A stretch of DNA of 64,000 nt from Flavobacterium quisquiliarum (GTDB lineage: Bacteria; Bacteroidota; Bacteroidia; Flavobacteriales; Flavobacteriaceae), in assembly GCF_019308285.1 (NCBI RefSeq), contig NZ_WWEM01000012.1:124001-188000 (forward strand). The letters are read 5' to 3'. Each line of letters starts with the position of its first letter. The first letter of the stretch is position 1. The position numbers were made by a program, and so were the translations under genes. Below the pieces are notes generated by a model. It searched no databases. It saw nothing but the letters and a program-made list of their open reading frames with translations, and was not told the origin of the DNA. This document shows, piece after piece, positions 23,384 to 32,674 of the stretch.

Positions 23384-24787
23384 TTAAGCAATAACAGCCG
23401 CAGCTTTAAGCATTAAATTATGTAATTCTATGTTTTGTACAAAAGGTTTCAAAAGTTCGCTACCCAGACCATACATTGCCAGTTCTACATAATCTCCTGA
23501 ATGATCCATACTAATCCAACCCACATTATTGTGTTTTTTCTGAATTTCAGAATAAGCTTTAAAAGGCAGTTTTTTATAATTATAAAGCCCTGTCTCCTGT
23601 TTTTCGAGCCCAGAATAAAAGCTTAATAAATGTTTGGCTTCTTCATCGGTAAGGCTGATTTTATTGGTTTGATAGATCCAGTCTTTAATTTGCTGCAGAT
23701 TAAAATCGGCATGAATAGCGTTTAATATATATTCGTTTGTGTATTTGTAATTGACAATACTGTTGAAATTTTCTACTGCTTCTTTTCCGTATATAAGTCC
23801 CGGATTTGCATTACCGTGATCGGTTGTGATGATAACTAAAGTCTCTTTATCTTTTTCTGCAAAATCAATAGCTGTTTTTACTGCTTCATCAAAAGCCAGC
23901 TGATCGTGTATTAAAGCCGCAATATCATTGGCATGTGCTGCCCAGTCTACCTTTCCTCCTTCAATCATCAGAACAAAACCATTCTCATTATCTTTCATTT
24001 GATTAATCGCTGCAGTACTCATTTCTGCCAGAGTTGGCGTATTTTGCAATTCAGCGATATTGTTTCTATCTATAGTGTACGGAAGTGCGCCCGAATTAAA
24101 AACGCCTAAGGTCTTCTGTCCCTTTTTAATATTTTCTAAATCTGATTTTTCTTTTAAAACCTGATAGCCTTTCTGCTCATAAATTTTATAAATATCTTTT
24201 TTGTCTTCTCTTTTTGAAGCATTAAAAAATTCATCTCCGCCACCCATCATAACATCCAATCCCAAATCTGCGTACATTTCTGCAATTTCGTTTTCGGCAT
24301 TTCTGCTGTCTGAATTAACACAAAAACCAGCTGGAGTAGCATGTGTTATCGTTACTGTAGTAACACAGCCTGCTTTTTTACCTGCATTTTTGAATTTCTG
24401 CCATATCGGAAGGTATTTTTCACCATTTGGACCAATATTTAAAACACCGTTTTTAACCCGATGTCCACCTCCAAAAGAAGAACTTGCTGCCGCAGAATCG
24501 GTCACTGCTGAACTGGCAGATGCGGTATCCATCAAAGCTCTCGAAACTTTATTTTCGGCATACAGATTCATCCAGTTTCCATTTTTTCCTAAAATGTTCT
24601 GAGAATACAGATTCGCCATTTGAAGCGTACCAGAACTCATTCCGTCACTTATCAAAAAGATTATATTTTTTGCTTTTTTGCCTTTTTTAGCTATCGCTTC
24701 TAAATCATTGGAAAGAATAACCGAAGGACTAAGGGTAAAAAGTCCTGTTAGTACTGTGGTGCCTTTTAAAAATCTACGCCTGTTCAT
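23384..24787 (-). CDS. Alkaline phosphatase, Tat-exported
   Basis: The 467-aa protein begins with a twin-arginine signal (MNRRRFLKGTTVLTG). The metal and catalytic sites of the alkaline phosphatase superfamily are present: FLISDGMS (Asp48), VTDSAAASS with Ser98 as the nucleophile, MIEGGKVDWAAHAND, and TTDHGNANPG. It would release phosphate from monoesters in the periplasm, and Tat export fits folding with metals in the cytoplasm. No obvious Pho box was recognised. It is an isolated gene on the minus strand. Confidence 0.92.
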   Translation of the reverse strand: MNRRRFLKGTTVLTGLFTLSPSVILSNDLEAIAKKGKKAKNIIFLISDGMSSGTLQMANLYSQNILGKNGNWMNLYAENKVSRALMDTASASSAVTDSAAASSSFGGGHRVKNGVLNIGPNGEKYLPIWQKFKNAGKKAGCVTTVTITHATPAGFCVNSDSRNAENEIAEMYADLGLDVMMGGGDEFFNASKREDKKDIYKIYEQKGYQVLKEKSDLENIKKGQKTLGVFNSGALPYTIDRNNIAELQNTPTLAEMSTAAINQMKDNENGFVLMIEGGKVDWAAHANDIAALIHDQLAFDEAVKTAIDFAEKDKETLVIITTDHGNANPGLIYGKEAVENFNSIVNYKYTNEYILNAIHADFNLQQIKDWIYQTNKISLTDEEAKHLLSFYSGLEKQETGLYNYKKLPFKAYSEIQKKHNNVGWISMDHSGDYVELAMYGLGSELLKPFVQNIELHNLMLKAAAVIA

Positions 24788-24903
24788 GTATGAATTGTTT
24801 TGAATATCTTGTAAATTAAGATACTTTTTGCCAATTAATGAAACTTTGTTGCGTTAATTAATTATTATTTTTTATTCTCACCAATCAAAATTAGTTCAAC
24901 GCA

Positions 24904-26424
24904 CTATTTATAGATATTCATCCCTTCATTATAAACAGGACTTTTGATATTTAAAAAATTTAGGACGCTATGAAAAACATGATTTTGTGACACTGCTGCA
25001 TTAGGTTTAAGCTGTTTAGAACCATCTGAAACCCATACTATAAAAGGAATCTCATATTGTTCTTTAGGCGCAAAACTCATAGGTACTCCATGCATATAAA
25101 GATTTTTTTCTCCCAAAGATTCTCCATGATCCGAAACAAAAATCATAGTGCTTTTATAATCTTTGAGTTCTTTCAAATCTTCAATTATAGTAGATAAAAT
25201 ATAATCAGTGTAGACTATTGTATTATCATAAGCATTTATAAGTTCATTTTGAGAACACTTTCCAAGTTCAACACTATTACAAACAGGCTTAAAAGTTTCA
25301 AATCTCGGCGGATATTTCTTGCTGTAAGTTGGACCGTGGCTTGTACTAGTATGCAGTACAATCAATATTTTATCTTTTTTGCTTTCTAAAATTTGCTCTT
25401 TTAATCCTGTCAGAAGAACTTCATCGTAATCACATTTTTCTCCTTTACAATCCTTTTTTAGAACATCTCGGTTTTGGTATTTTTCGATATGAACTGGAGG
25501 TTCTCCCCAATTTGAGGTTCTCCAAATAACTTCTACATTATTTCTATATAGATAGTTTGGTAGAATTTCGTATAAATCATTAGAATCTTTGTGTTCTAAA
25601 ATACATTTTACTCCAGCTGTAGTATATGTCGCGCAAGAGGAAGCATTAAAATGAAATACATTCTTTGTTTTAGAAAGAAGCGGATTGGTGTTTTTTGGAT
25701 AACCGTAAAGCGAAAAGTTTTGGCTCCTAGCTGATTCTCCAATAACTAAAACCACGACAGATTTTACATGATCTTGTATTACAGCCTTGGGCAGCAGAAT
25801 TTCTTTTTCATTTTTTTTGTATTGATGAATATAAAAAAGAGAAATGTTTACTGAATAAGACCACGGCATAGCAAGTCCACCCAAACGTTTTGAATTTTTA
25901 TCGATCCACAACCAATTACTTGCATTGGCAAATGCCACAACAACAATAAACAATAAACTGAGAGAAGAAATGGTTAAAAATTTCTTCAGTGGTTCCTTAA
26001 TTATCTTTGCTTTAATTATATAAATACTAGGCAATATTCCAAAAAGTATTACATACAAAACTAATTTGAAAGAAAAGAAACTGCTAGATTCTTCATAATT
26101 GGTATTCAAAATATTACCGATCATGCTTTCATCTATAATTACACTATAAGTATTAATAAAATAAACAGCTACTGAATTAATGAGAAAAAATAGAACAAGT
26201 AAAAACTTTCCAACAAAACGCGAGATAAAAAAGATTAGGTAGAAAACAAAAGCATTTGCCACCAGCATTACAATTATTAAACTAAATACTAAAATTATAC
26301 CGCTGAAACTCTTATAATCAACATTCCCAAAAACAAAACTGAAAAATGGTAAATGAAAGAACAAAAAATTCAAAAAACTCATTAACAAAACAAAATGAGT
26401 TAGTTTTAAATTACCTTTTAACAT
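24904..26424 (-). CDS. Phosphoethanolamine transferase, EptA/MCR type
   Basis: The 506-aa protein has five N-terminal membrane helices (to about residue 170) and a periplasmic sulfatase-fold domain. Metal and catalytic motifs are VLVIGESARS (Glu230), SSCATYTTAGVKC with the likely phospho-accepting Thr268, and FVSDHGESLGEKNLYMHG. EptA-type enzymes move phosphoethanolamine from phosphatidylethanolamine to lipid A. The Thr region differs from the proteobacterial CGTxTAxSxPC pattern, with Lys in place of Pro. The start overlaps the end of the PAP2 gene by 14 nt, so the pair is an operon. It is divergent from a two-component system. Confidence 0.88.
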   Translation of the reverse strand: MLKGNLKLTHFVLLMSFLNFLFFHLPFFSFVFGNVDYKSFSGIILVFSLIIVMLVANAFVFYLIFFISRFVGKFLLVLFFLINSVAVYFINTYSVIIDESMIGNILNTNYEESSSFFSFKLVLYVILFGILPSIYIIKAKIIKEPLKKFLTISSLSLLFIVVVAFANASNWLWIDKNSKRLGGLAMPWSYSVNISLFYIHQYKKNEKEILLPKAVIQDHVKSVVVLVIGESARSQNFSLYGYPKNTNPLLSKTKNVFHFNASSCATYTTAGVKCILEHKDSNDLYEILPNYLYRNNVEVIWRTSNWGEPPVHIEKYQNRDVLKKDCKGEKCDYDEVLLTGLKEQILESKKDKILIVLHTSTSHGPTYSKKYPPRFETFKPVCNSVELGKCSQNELINAYDNTIVYTDYILSTIIEDLKELKDYKSTMIFVSDHGESLGEKNLYMHGVPMSFAPKEQYEIPFIVWVSDGSKQLKPNAAVSQNHVFHSVLNFLNIKSPVYNEGMNIYK

Positions 26425-27238
26425 AAGCTTGAATAATTTTATACAATGAAATGGTTAAACTAATAAATGCGTAATAATAAATTAACAGATTTTCATTAAG
26501 TAATCTGCAGATTAAAAGAATAACGCAGATTAAAAACAACACAATCAAAACGGGATAGTATTTTACATTATTAATCCAGTTCCAGATTTTATATTTTCGG
26601 CTGATAAAAATACCGAGAAGTCCTGAGATATACCCTATAATACTTCCTACAATAACATCAATTGGATAATGTGCTCCTACTGCCACTCTTGTAAAAGCCA
26701 GAATTAATCCGATAATAAGAATTGAAGAAATCCATGGAATTTTAAATTTTATTTTTTTTGGCATAAAGGCAAACAATAAAACGGTCAATACTGTAAAAAT
26801 GGTTATAGAATGTCCGGAAGGTAAACTGTTATGCCCGCAAACAGCTTTTCCGATGATGTAGAAACTATCGTTATTGAATGTCACAGCCGGTCTTGGAACT
26901 GCAAATATATTTTTTAAAGAACAAGAAAATAACAGCGAAATCAAAAGGCCTGAAAATAAACATTCCCAGATTTTTGGCGCATAAAGAATCAGAATACTCA
27001 GAAATGATAAAAAGATAAGTGCATCTCCAAATTGGGTTAAATTATACTGGAGTTTCGGATAGTGCCCTAAATGATAATTTATAAAAAAGAAAGCTTTCTT
27101 TTGAATTTCGATATATTCAGGTACACGTAAAGCATTCTGATTGTATAACAATAAAGCAATAATTACTAAAAGAAGCAGAGGCAGAAAAAATAAAATAAAT
27201 CTGAGTCTTGAATAATTATAAATGACATTGGAATTCAT
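26411..27238 (-). CDS. PAP2-family phosphatase (lipid phosphatase)
   Basis: I choose the ATG at 27238 (275 aa, starting MNSNVIYNYS). The longer reading needs a TTG start inside the duplicated regulatory repeat. The protein is a polytopic membrane phosphatase with KNIFAVPRP (K-x6-RP), LPSGHS and RVAVGAHYPIDV, the three PAP2 motifs. Relatives include LpxE, LpxF and undecaprenyl-diphosphate phosphatases. Coupling by overlap to a phosphoethanolamine transferase suggests removal of a lipid A phosphate or recycling of a lipid product. Confidence 0.85.
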   Translation of the reverse strand: MNSNVIYNYSRLRFILFFLPLLLLVIIALLLYNQNALRVPEYIEIQKKAFFFINYHLGHYPKLQYNLTQFGDALIFLSFLSILILYAPKIWECLFSGLLISLLFSCSLKNIFAVPRPAVTFNNDSFYIIGKAVCGHNSLPSGHSITIFTVLTVLLFAFMPKKIKFKIPWISSILIIGLILAFTRVAVGAHYPIDVIVGSIIGYISGLLGIFISRKYKIWNWINNVKYYPVLIVLFLICVILLICRLLNENLLIYYYAFISLTISLYKIIQAYVKR

Positions 27239-27239
27239 T

Positions 27240-27300
27240 CTGTTTATTTTAAAAAACAGCTCAAAGGAATTGGTCAATTTAGAAGAAATTTAGAATTTGT
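27240..27300. repeat. 61-bp direct repeat, copy 1, with OmpR-type box
   Basis: This copy is nearly identical to 27479-27539 (two internal mismatches plus end differences). Inside, AATTTAGAA occurs twice with an 11-bp period (27276-27284 and 27287-27295). A small palindrome CTGTTT/AAACAG sits at its left end, abutting the PAP2 ATG. Confidence 0.8.
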
Positions 27301-27478
27301 GTTTTTACTATATATTTTTTAAAAGAAAATTTCAGTCGCTGAAATTTTCTGCAAATTTTTAAATTTACTGTTCCATAAAAGCCTTGTAAAAGTTTTATTT
27401 ATAATACTATAGGATATTTTGAACCTTACTCTGGACATGCTTAATTTTATTTGTATCTAAAATCTCGTTTCGCTAATC

Positions 27479-27539
27479 CTGTTTATTTTAAAAAACAGTT
27501 CAAAGGAATTGGTCAATTTGGAAGAAATTTAGAATTTGC
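27479..27539. repeat. 61-bp direct repeat, copy 2, with OmpR-type box
   Basis: Second copy, 239 bp to the right of copy 1 and in the same orientation. The paired half-sites are AATTTGGAA (27515-27523) and AATTTAGAA (27526-27534). The response regulator ATG follows at 27601. The 178 bp between the copies holds no gene. Confidence 0.8.
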
Positions 27540-27600
27540 ACATTTTTTACTTATATTTAATATTCAGTTTTTATTCAAAATTCATTTGTAAAATTGCGGG

Positions 27601-28278
27601 ATGAAAATTTTAATTATAGAAGATGAGCAGGAGATTGCTCTAAGCATCAAGAATTATTTTAAGGACAATGGCGTTCAGTGCGAAACGGCCAAAAACTATA
27701 AACAGGCATTGAACAAAATTGACAATTATGATTATGATTGTATCCTTTTGGATCTTATGCTTCCTGATGGCGATGGTTTTGATATTTTAAAAGAACTTAA
27801 AAGAAAAAACAAAACAGAAGGTGTCATTATCATTTCTGCCAAAGAAAATCTGGAAACCCGAATTGAAGGATTTAATCTGGGTGCCGATGATTATCTTACC
27901 AAACCCTTTCATCTTGCAGAACTGTTGGTACGCATGCAGGCACTTATAAGACGTAAAAATTTCAAGGGAAACAATAATGTTGTTTTTAATGAAATTAAAA
28001 TTGATATCTTTTCGAAATCGGTTACAGTTCATGATCAAAAATTGGATCTGACCAAAAAAGAACTGGATCTGCTTCTTTTTTTAATAGGCAATGAAGATAA
28101 AGTACTTTCTAAAGGAACCATTGCCGAACATCTTTCGGGCGATATGGCTGATATGCTCGATAATCATGATTTTATTTATGCTCATATCAAAAACTTAAAA
28201 AAGAAAATTCATCAGGCCGGCGGAAGTGACTACATCAAAACAGTCTACGGTCTTGGCTATAAATGGGAAAATGAATAA
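27601..28278 (+). CDS. OmpR-family response regulator
   Basis: The 225-aa protein has a receiver (acidic pair near 8-9, phospho-acceptor Asp51 in LLDLMLPDGDG, KPF near 100) and a C-terminal winged helix ending IKTVYGLGYKW. Its gene overlaps the kinase gene by 8 nt. It is divergent from the PAP2/phosphoethanolamine transferase operon. The 11-bp-periodic half-sites at 27276 and 27515 are typical targets of such proteins, which suggests autoregulation and control of the divergent operon, as PmrA does in enterics. The inducing signal is unknown. Confidence 0.92.
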   Translation: MKILIIEDEQEIALSIKNYFKDNGVQCETAKNYKQALNKIDNYDYDCILLDLMLPDGDGFDILKELKRKNKTEGVIIISAKENLETRIEGFNLGADDYLTKPFHLAELLVRMQALIRRKNFKGNNNVVFNEIKIDIFSKSVTVHDQKLDLTKKELDLLLFLIGNEDKVLSKGTIAEHLSGDMADMLDNHDFIYAHIKNLKKKIHQAGGSDYIKTVYGLGYKWENE

Positions 28279-29536
28279 AAAAAAACTACTTCATAAAACC
28301 ACCCAAAGTTTCCTAATTTATGCGGTGATTATTCTTCTGGTTTCTGCTCCGGCATTTTACTTTGTGAGTCAGTGGCTGTATGTCTATGAAACCGAAGAAG
28401 TACTCCTTATGCATAAAGGAGAATTCCTTAAAGAAAGCCGTAAAAATTTTACTGAAGCAGATATAAAACTATGGAACAAATACAACCGGGATGTTGTAAT
28501 TGTTCCTGATATGGGCGTTACCAAAGATTCTATAGTAGGTAAAATGATGTTTGATGAAACTGCACAAGAAATGGAACCTTTTTACCTGATTTATGCTCCA
28601 GTCGACATCAACGGAAAAAGATATACTTATACTGAAAAAATCAATCTGCTGGAAATGGAAGGAATGGTTTACAGTGTAGCCTTTATGTTTCTGTTTATCA
28701 TTATTATTCTGCTGATTGGGATTATATGGCTTTCCAAAAGAACTTCCGTTAAATTATGGCAACCTTTTTATAATACACTCCATCAGATTCATGATTTTGA
28801 AATTGATAAAAACAAAACACCGCAGTTTCCTGAAACCAACATTGATGAGTTTGACCGACTCAACAAAAGTCTTTTATTACTCACAGAAAAAAACAGGGAA
28901 ATCTATAAAAATCAAAGAGAATTTGTAGAAAATGCGGCACATGAATTACAAACGCCTTTAGCTTTATTTCAAACCAAAATAGATACTTTATCACAGCTTG
29001 GACTTAATGAAGAACAATCTAATCTTGTAGGTTCTTTAAGCACCGATGTTTCAAGACTAAACCGACTTAACAAAAACTTATTACTGCTTTCTAAAATTGA
29101 TAATGAAATCTATTTTGAAAAAAATGATATTGTTATAAATGATTATATCAATAAACATCTGGATTTTTTTACAGAACAGGCTGTTTCCAAAAAACTGAGT
29201 ATAATAACTGAATTTACCTTAGAACTTCAAATAAAAGGCAATCCCGCTCTGACCGAAGTATTAATCAATAATTTGTTTCTGAATGCAATCCGTCATAATG
29301 AAAAGAACGGAAAAGTCATTATCCGGACTTTGGAGAATGAATTGCAGTTTTTAAACACTGGAGGAAAAACACTTCTCAATATTGATAAACTTTTTAATCG
29401 ATTCTCCAAAAGCAATCCGTCTTCACAAGGAAATGGACTTGGTTTGGCCATTATAAAAAAAATTGCAGAACTCAACCAATGGGAGGTTCAGTATAATTTC
29501 GAGAATAATCTGCATATTTTCAGCGTCAGGTTCTAA
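28271..29536 (+). CDS. Sensor histidine kinase
   Basis: I place the start at ATG 28271 (421 aa, MNKKKLLHKT), overlapping the regulator stop as ATGAATAA; a longer reading would overlap the regulator more. There are two membrane segments (about 11-30 and 137-160) with a periplasmic loop of about 105 residues between them. HisKA follows with NAAHELQTPLALF (His about 224), then HATPase with NNLFLNAIRHN and GNGLGLAIIKKI. It should phosphorylate the regulator encoded just upstream. The loop is neither a recognisable PAS nor clearly acidic like PmrB. Confidence 0.9.
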   Translation: MNKKKLLHKTTQSFLIYAVIILLVSAPAFYFVSQWLYVYETEEVLLMHKGEFLKESRKNFTEADIKLWNKYNRDVVIVPDMGVTKDSIVGKMMFDETAQEMEPFYLIYAPVDINGKRYTYTEKINLLEMEGMVYSVAFMFLFIIIILLIGIIWLSKRTSVKLWQPFYNTLHQIHDFEIDKNKTPQFPETNIDEFDRLNKSLLLLTEKNREIYKNQREFVENAAHELQTPLALFQTKIDTLSQLGLNEEQSNLVGSLSTDVSRLNRLNKNLLLLSKIDNEIYFEKNDIVINDYINKHLDFFTEQAVSKKLSIITEFTLELQIKGNPALTEVLINNLFLNAIRHNEKNGKVIIRTLENELQFLNTGGKTLLNIDKLFNRFSKSNPSSQGNGLGLAIIKKIAELNQWEVQYNFENNLHIFSVRF

Positions 29537-29537
29537 A

Positions 29538-29557
29538 AATTCAGACTTCCTACAGAT
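29538..29557 (+). promoter_or_regulatory. Degenerate OmpR-type box before the PepSY-like gene
   Basis: AATTCAGAC and CCTACAGAT lie 11 bp apart (29538 and 29549). The first half-site matches the AATTYAGAA pattern seen at 27276, 27515 and 32675 in eight of nine positions, the second in five. It lies 51 nt before the ATG at 29609. Confidence 0.4.
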
Positions 29558-29608
29558 TCGTGTTTCAAATTTGTACTAGGTTTTTAATTCATTAAAAAAA
29601 TAGTACCC

Positions 29609-30034
29609 ATGAAAAATACAATCTTAATATTTCTGGTATTTTTTTCCTGCTTTGTTACTGCACAAAAAGTAAGCGAAAAAGAAGTTCCTAATATTGTAAA
29701 ATCGACCTTTTTACTTTCCAATCCTGATCAGACCAATGTAAAATGGGAAAAGGAAAAAGAAAATTACGAAGCTAGTTTTAAAACTGGCAAAACAGAACGT
29801 GCGATGCTTTTAGATTCCAACGGAAACATTCTGGAAACTGAAGAAGAAATCAGCGTTAAAAAACTACCTGCGAAAGCTTTGGCTTACGTCCAAAAAAATT
29901 ACCCTAACAAAAAAATCAAAGAAGCTGCAATTATAACTGATGCCAAAGGAACTATAACTTTTGAAGCACAGGTCACTTCTATTGATTTAATTTTTGACAA
30001 ACAAGGAACTTATATTAAAAGCATAGCAGATTAA
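29609..30034 (+). CDS. Small periplasmic PepSY-like protein
   Basis: The 141-aa protein has a signal peptide (MKNTILIFLVFFSCFVTAQK). Two short repeated units follow the PepSY-like pattern: LSNPDQTNVKWEKEKENYEASF and ALAYVQKNYPNKKIKEAAIITD. Such proteins resemble the beta-lactamase-inhibitor fold and often sit beside two-component systems in Bacteroidota. It is followed 10 nt later by an outer-membrane barrel gene and is probably co-transcribed with it. Its role is unknown; binding a ligand or modulating the sensor is a guess. Confidence 0.7.
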   Translation: MKNTILIFLVFFSCFVTAQKVSEKEVPNIVKSTFLLSNPDQTNVKWEKEKENYEASFKTGKTERAMLLDSNGNILETEEEISVKKLPAKALAYVQKNYPNKKIKEAAIITDAKGTITFEAQVTSIDLIFDKQGTYIKSIAD

Positions 30035-30044
30035 ATCCCATACA

Positions 30045-32456
30045 ATGAAATTAAAGATATTTTTAATACTGTCGTTACTGATAATGAAAATTTACAATGT
30101 CACGGCACAGCACAATACAGCCACAATCTCAGGAATAATTAAAGACAAAACTTCACAAATTCCGTTACCGTTTATTAATGTCGTGATCAAAACGGCAAAA
30201 GATCAAAAAATGCTTTCCGGCACCGTAACCAACGAAGAAGGCCGTTTTAATATTCCTGCGGTACCATCAGGAAATTATACGGTTGAAATCAGCTCTACAG
30301 GTTACAAAACCAAATCTCAGAAACTTTTCGTAGGAACACTTTCCGATTTCTTAGATCTAAATACTATCGATCTAGAAGAAGATATTAATGCTTTATCTGA
30401 AGTAGTCGTAACTTCAAAACCTTCTGAGATCAGCAGTAAAATGGATAAAAAAGTATTTTCTGTAGCCGATAATATTGCGCAAAGCGGAGGATCTGTACTT
30501 CAGTCTATGCAGAATCTTCCCGGAGTAACACTTCATGAAGGAAAAGTACAGCTTCGAGGCAACGACAAAGTCATGGTTTTGATTGATGAAAAACAAACTG
30601 CTTTGACGGGTTTCGGAAATCAATCGGGTTTGGATAATATTCCTGCTTCGGCTATTGAGCGAATTGAGATTATCAATAATCCCTCAGCTAAATTTGATGC
30701 TAACGGAAATGCCGGTATTATTAATATTATTTATAAAAAAAACAAACAAGAAGGATTAAATGGTAAGGTTGGAATAAGTTCCGGTTATGGCGCATTGTGG
30801 GAACGAAAATCTAACCTTCCATCTATTCGTCCGCAGTATCAAATGACGCCAAAAATGAATCCGTCATTGTCCCTAAATTATCGAAAGGAAAAAATAAACG
30901 CTTATATTCAGGCTGATTATTTATACACCGAAACGCTTAACAAAAATGAATTTGTAACGCGAACTTACGATGATGGAACCATTATCAAGCAGCAAACTGT
31001 TAGAAATCGTGATACGCATTTTACCACGCTAAAATCTGGAATAGACTGGAATTATAACGAACAGAACAGTTTTTCTTTTTCTGCCCTTTTTGGAAGCGAA
31101 AAAATCATAGACAATGGTGATGAACCGTTTTTTAATCAGGATTATTCACAACGTCTGCGTCTTTGGTCCTTTTTGGAAGATGAATTAAAAACAACTGTAA
31201 TGGCCAGCGCTTCTTACGAACATAAATTCAAACAGCCCGGACATAAATTAAATGCTGGTATTAATTATACGTATCATCGGGAAGATGAAAAGTATTTCTT
31301 TACCAACACACTGCCTAATTCTGTCGGACAAGATTCTTTCAAACTGCTTTCTGATGAAAAGGTAATCGATATTAATCTGGATTATATCAAACCTTTAAAA
31401 TACGGTCGTTTTGAAACCGGTTTTAAATTCAGAACCCGAGAAATTCCAACCAATATGCAATTCTTTCCAGGGGAGAACTCCCCTATTGATGCCAATGCCG
31501 GAGGATGGGCGGAGTATGAAGAAATTATTCCTGCGTTATACTCCAATTATATTTATGAAACCGATAAAATTGAAGCCGAACTTGGTCTTCGTTTAGAATA
31601 TGTAAGTCTCCAATATGATGTTAATCCGGATCATCCAACTTACAAAAGCGACGGTTACAATTATACAGAACCTTTTCCGAATCTTCGTTTTGGATACAAA
31701 ATAGATGATAAAAACAAACTTACCTTATTTTATAACCGAAGAGTCGACAGACCCGCAGAAGTTGACATTCGTATTTTTCCTAAATATGATGATGCTGAGA
31801 TCATAAAAGTCGGGAATCCGGCTTTGCGTCCGCAGTTTACCAGCGCTTTTGAAGCGGGATATAAAAAAACAATGTCAAAAGGATATTTTACGTCTTCGGT
31901 TTATTACAGAATCATAAACGGAACTATTTCACGTATCGCCACCACAGTTCCGGGAAGTACTTTAATTTATAATGTATTTCAGAATGCCGATAAAAGTTCT
32001 TCTGTCGGAATTGAAGCTGTATATTCACAGGAAGTGACTTCGTGGTATTCTTTTAATTTAAACGGAAATCTGTATCAAAATACAATTGATGCTTTTACGG
32101 TAACTAACCTCTATCCTGTTCCAAGTGTGTATCATGGAGACCGCCAGCAGATGGTTTCAGGGAATTTAAAATGGAATAATACTTTGCAGTTAGATAAAAC
32201 CTTAAAAGGACAAATTTCAGCTGTATATCTGGCACCAGATATTATTCCACAAGGAAGAATTGATTCTAGATTTTCTGTTGATTTGGGACTTAAAAAAACA
32301 GTACAAAAAGGTAAAGGCGAAGTTTTTGTAAATGCAACCGATATTTTTAATACACTGGTGATTCAGAAAAAAATAGACGGTGTAAATTTTAGCTACAACA
32401 GTAAAGATTATTACGAAACACAGGTTGTTCGATTTGGTTACAGTTATAAATTTTAA
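30045..32456 (+). CDS. Outer-membrane beta-barrel protein (TonB receptor-like)
   Basis: The 803-aa protein has a signal peptide, then a carboxypeptidase-regulatory-like beta-sandwich (about 26-105; ISGIIKDKTSQIPLPFINV). A plug-like domain follows (SGGSVLQSMQNLPGVTLHEG, VQLRGNDKVMVLIDEKQ, IERIEIINNPSAKFDANGNAG). The long barrel ends in FGYSYKF with a terminal Phe. This is the OMP_b-brl_3 architecture. The cargo is unknown. It lies 10 nt after the PepSY-like gene and downstream of the two-component pair, suggesting control by that system. Confidence 0.85.
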   Translation: MKLKIFLILSLLIMKIYNVTAQHNTATISGIIKDKTSQIPLPFINVVIKTAKDQKMLSGTVTNEEGRFNIPAVPSGNYTVEISSTGYKTKSQKLFVGTLSDFLDLNTIDLEEDINALSEVVVTSKPSEISSKMDKKVFSVADNIAQSGGSVLQSMQNLPGVTLHEGKVQLRGNDKVMVLIDEKQTALTGFGNQSGLDNIPASAIERIEIINNPSAKFDANGNAGIINIIYKKNKQEGLNGKVGISSGYGALWERKSNLPSIRPQYQMTPKMNPSLSLNYRKEKINAYIQADYLYTETLNKNEFVTRTYDDGTIIKQQTVRNRDTHFTTLKSGIDWNYNEQNSFSFSALFGSEKIIDNGDEPFFNQDYSQRLRLWSFLEDELKTTVMASASYEHKFKQPGHKLNAGINYTYHREDEKYFFTNTLPNSVGQDSFKLLSDEKVIDINLDYIKPLKYGRFETGFKFRTREIPTNMQFFPGENSPIDANAGGWAEYEEIIPALYSNYIYETDKIEAELGLRLEYVSLQYDVNPDHPTYKSDGYNYTEPFPNLRFGYKIDDKNKLTLFYNRRVDRPAEVDIRIFPKYDDAEIIKVGNPALRPQFTSAFEAGYKKTMSKGYFTSSVYYRIINGTISRIATTVPGSTLIYNVFQNADKSSSVGIEAVYSQEVTSWYSFNLNGNLYQNTIDAFTVTNLYPVPSVYHGDRQQMVSGNLKWNNTLQLDKTLKGQISAVYLAPDIIPQGRIDSRFSVDLGLKKTVQKGKGEVFVNATDIFNTLVIQKKIDGVNFSYNSKDYYETQVVRFGYSYKF

Positions 32457-32470
32457 TCTGTTGGAAGATT

Positions 32471-32626
32471 TTTTAAACACATAGAATCATAAATATTGAA
32501 AATCTAAAAAAGGCGTTTCACTTGCATCAATTTATCCCGATTCTTCGGGACTATGTTTGGAAGCTAGCTTCTTCTTTTATCTTTTTTATAAAAACAGAAA
32601 AATCTATGTTTCTATATGTTTAAAAT
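32471..32626. repeat. Palindromic interspersed repeat
   Basis: The outer arms, TTTTAAACACATAGAATCAT (32471 on) and CTATGTTTCTATATGTTTAAAA (ending about 32625), are inverted copies of each other. Inside are TCCCGA/TCGGGA (32535-32550) and the perfect palindrome GAAGCTAGCTTC (32560-32571). It resembles non-coding mobile palindromes of flavobacteria and may also end the upstream transcript. Confidence 0.55.
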
Positions 32627-32674
32627 TATTTTTTTTTTGCTCTACAAGCATAATTTTAATTTCCATAAAGTAAA

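Noticed and set aside
24201..24602. 133-codon plus-strand ORF inside the alkaline phosphatase gene
   Set aside because: It overlaps the catalytic core coding region on the other strand and has no recognisable features.
27238..27277. Longer PAP2 protein starting at TTG 27277
   Set aside because: The extra 13 codons lie in the duplicated regulatory segment, which also occurs upstream of the regulator. The ATG at 27238 is a normal start.
28226..28270. Earlier start of the sensor kinase
   Set aside because: It would overlap the regulator gene by over 50 nt. The ATG at 28271, in ATGAATAA with the regulator stop, is the usual coupling.
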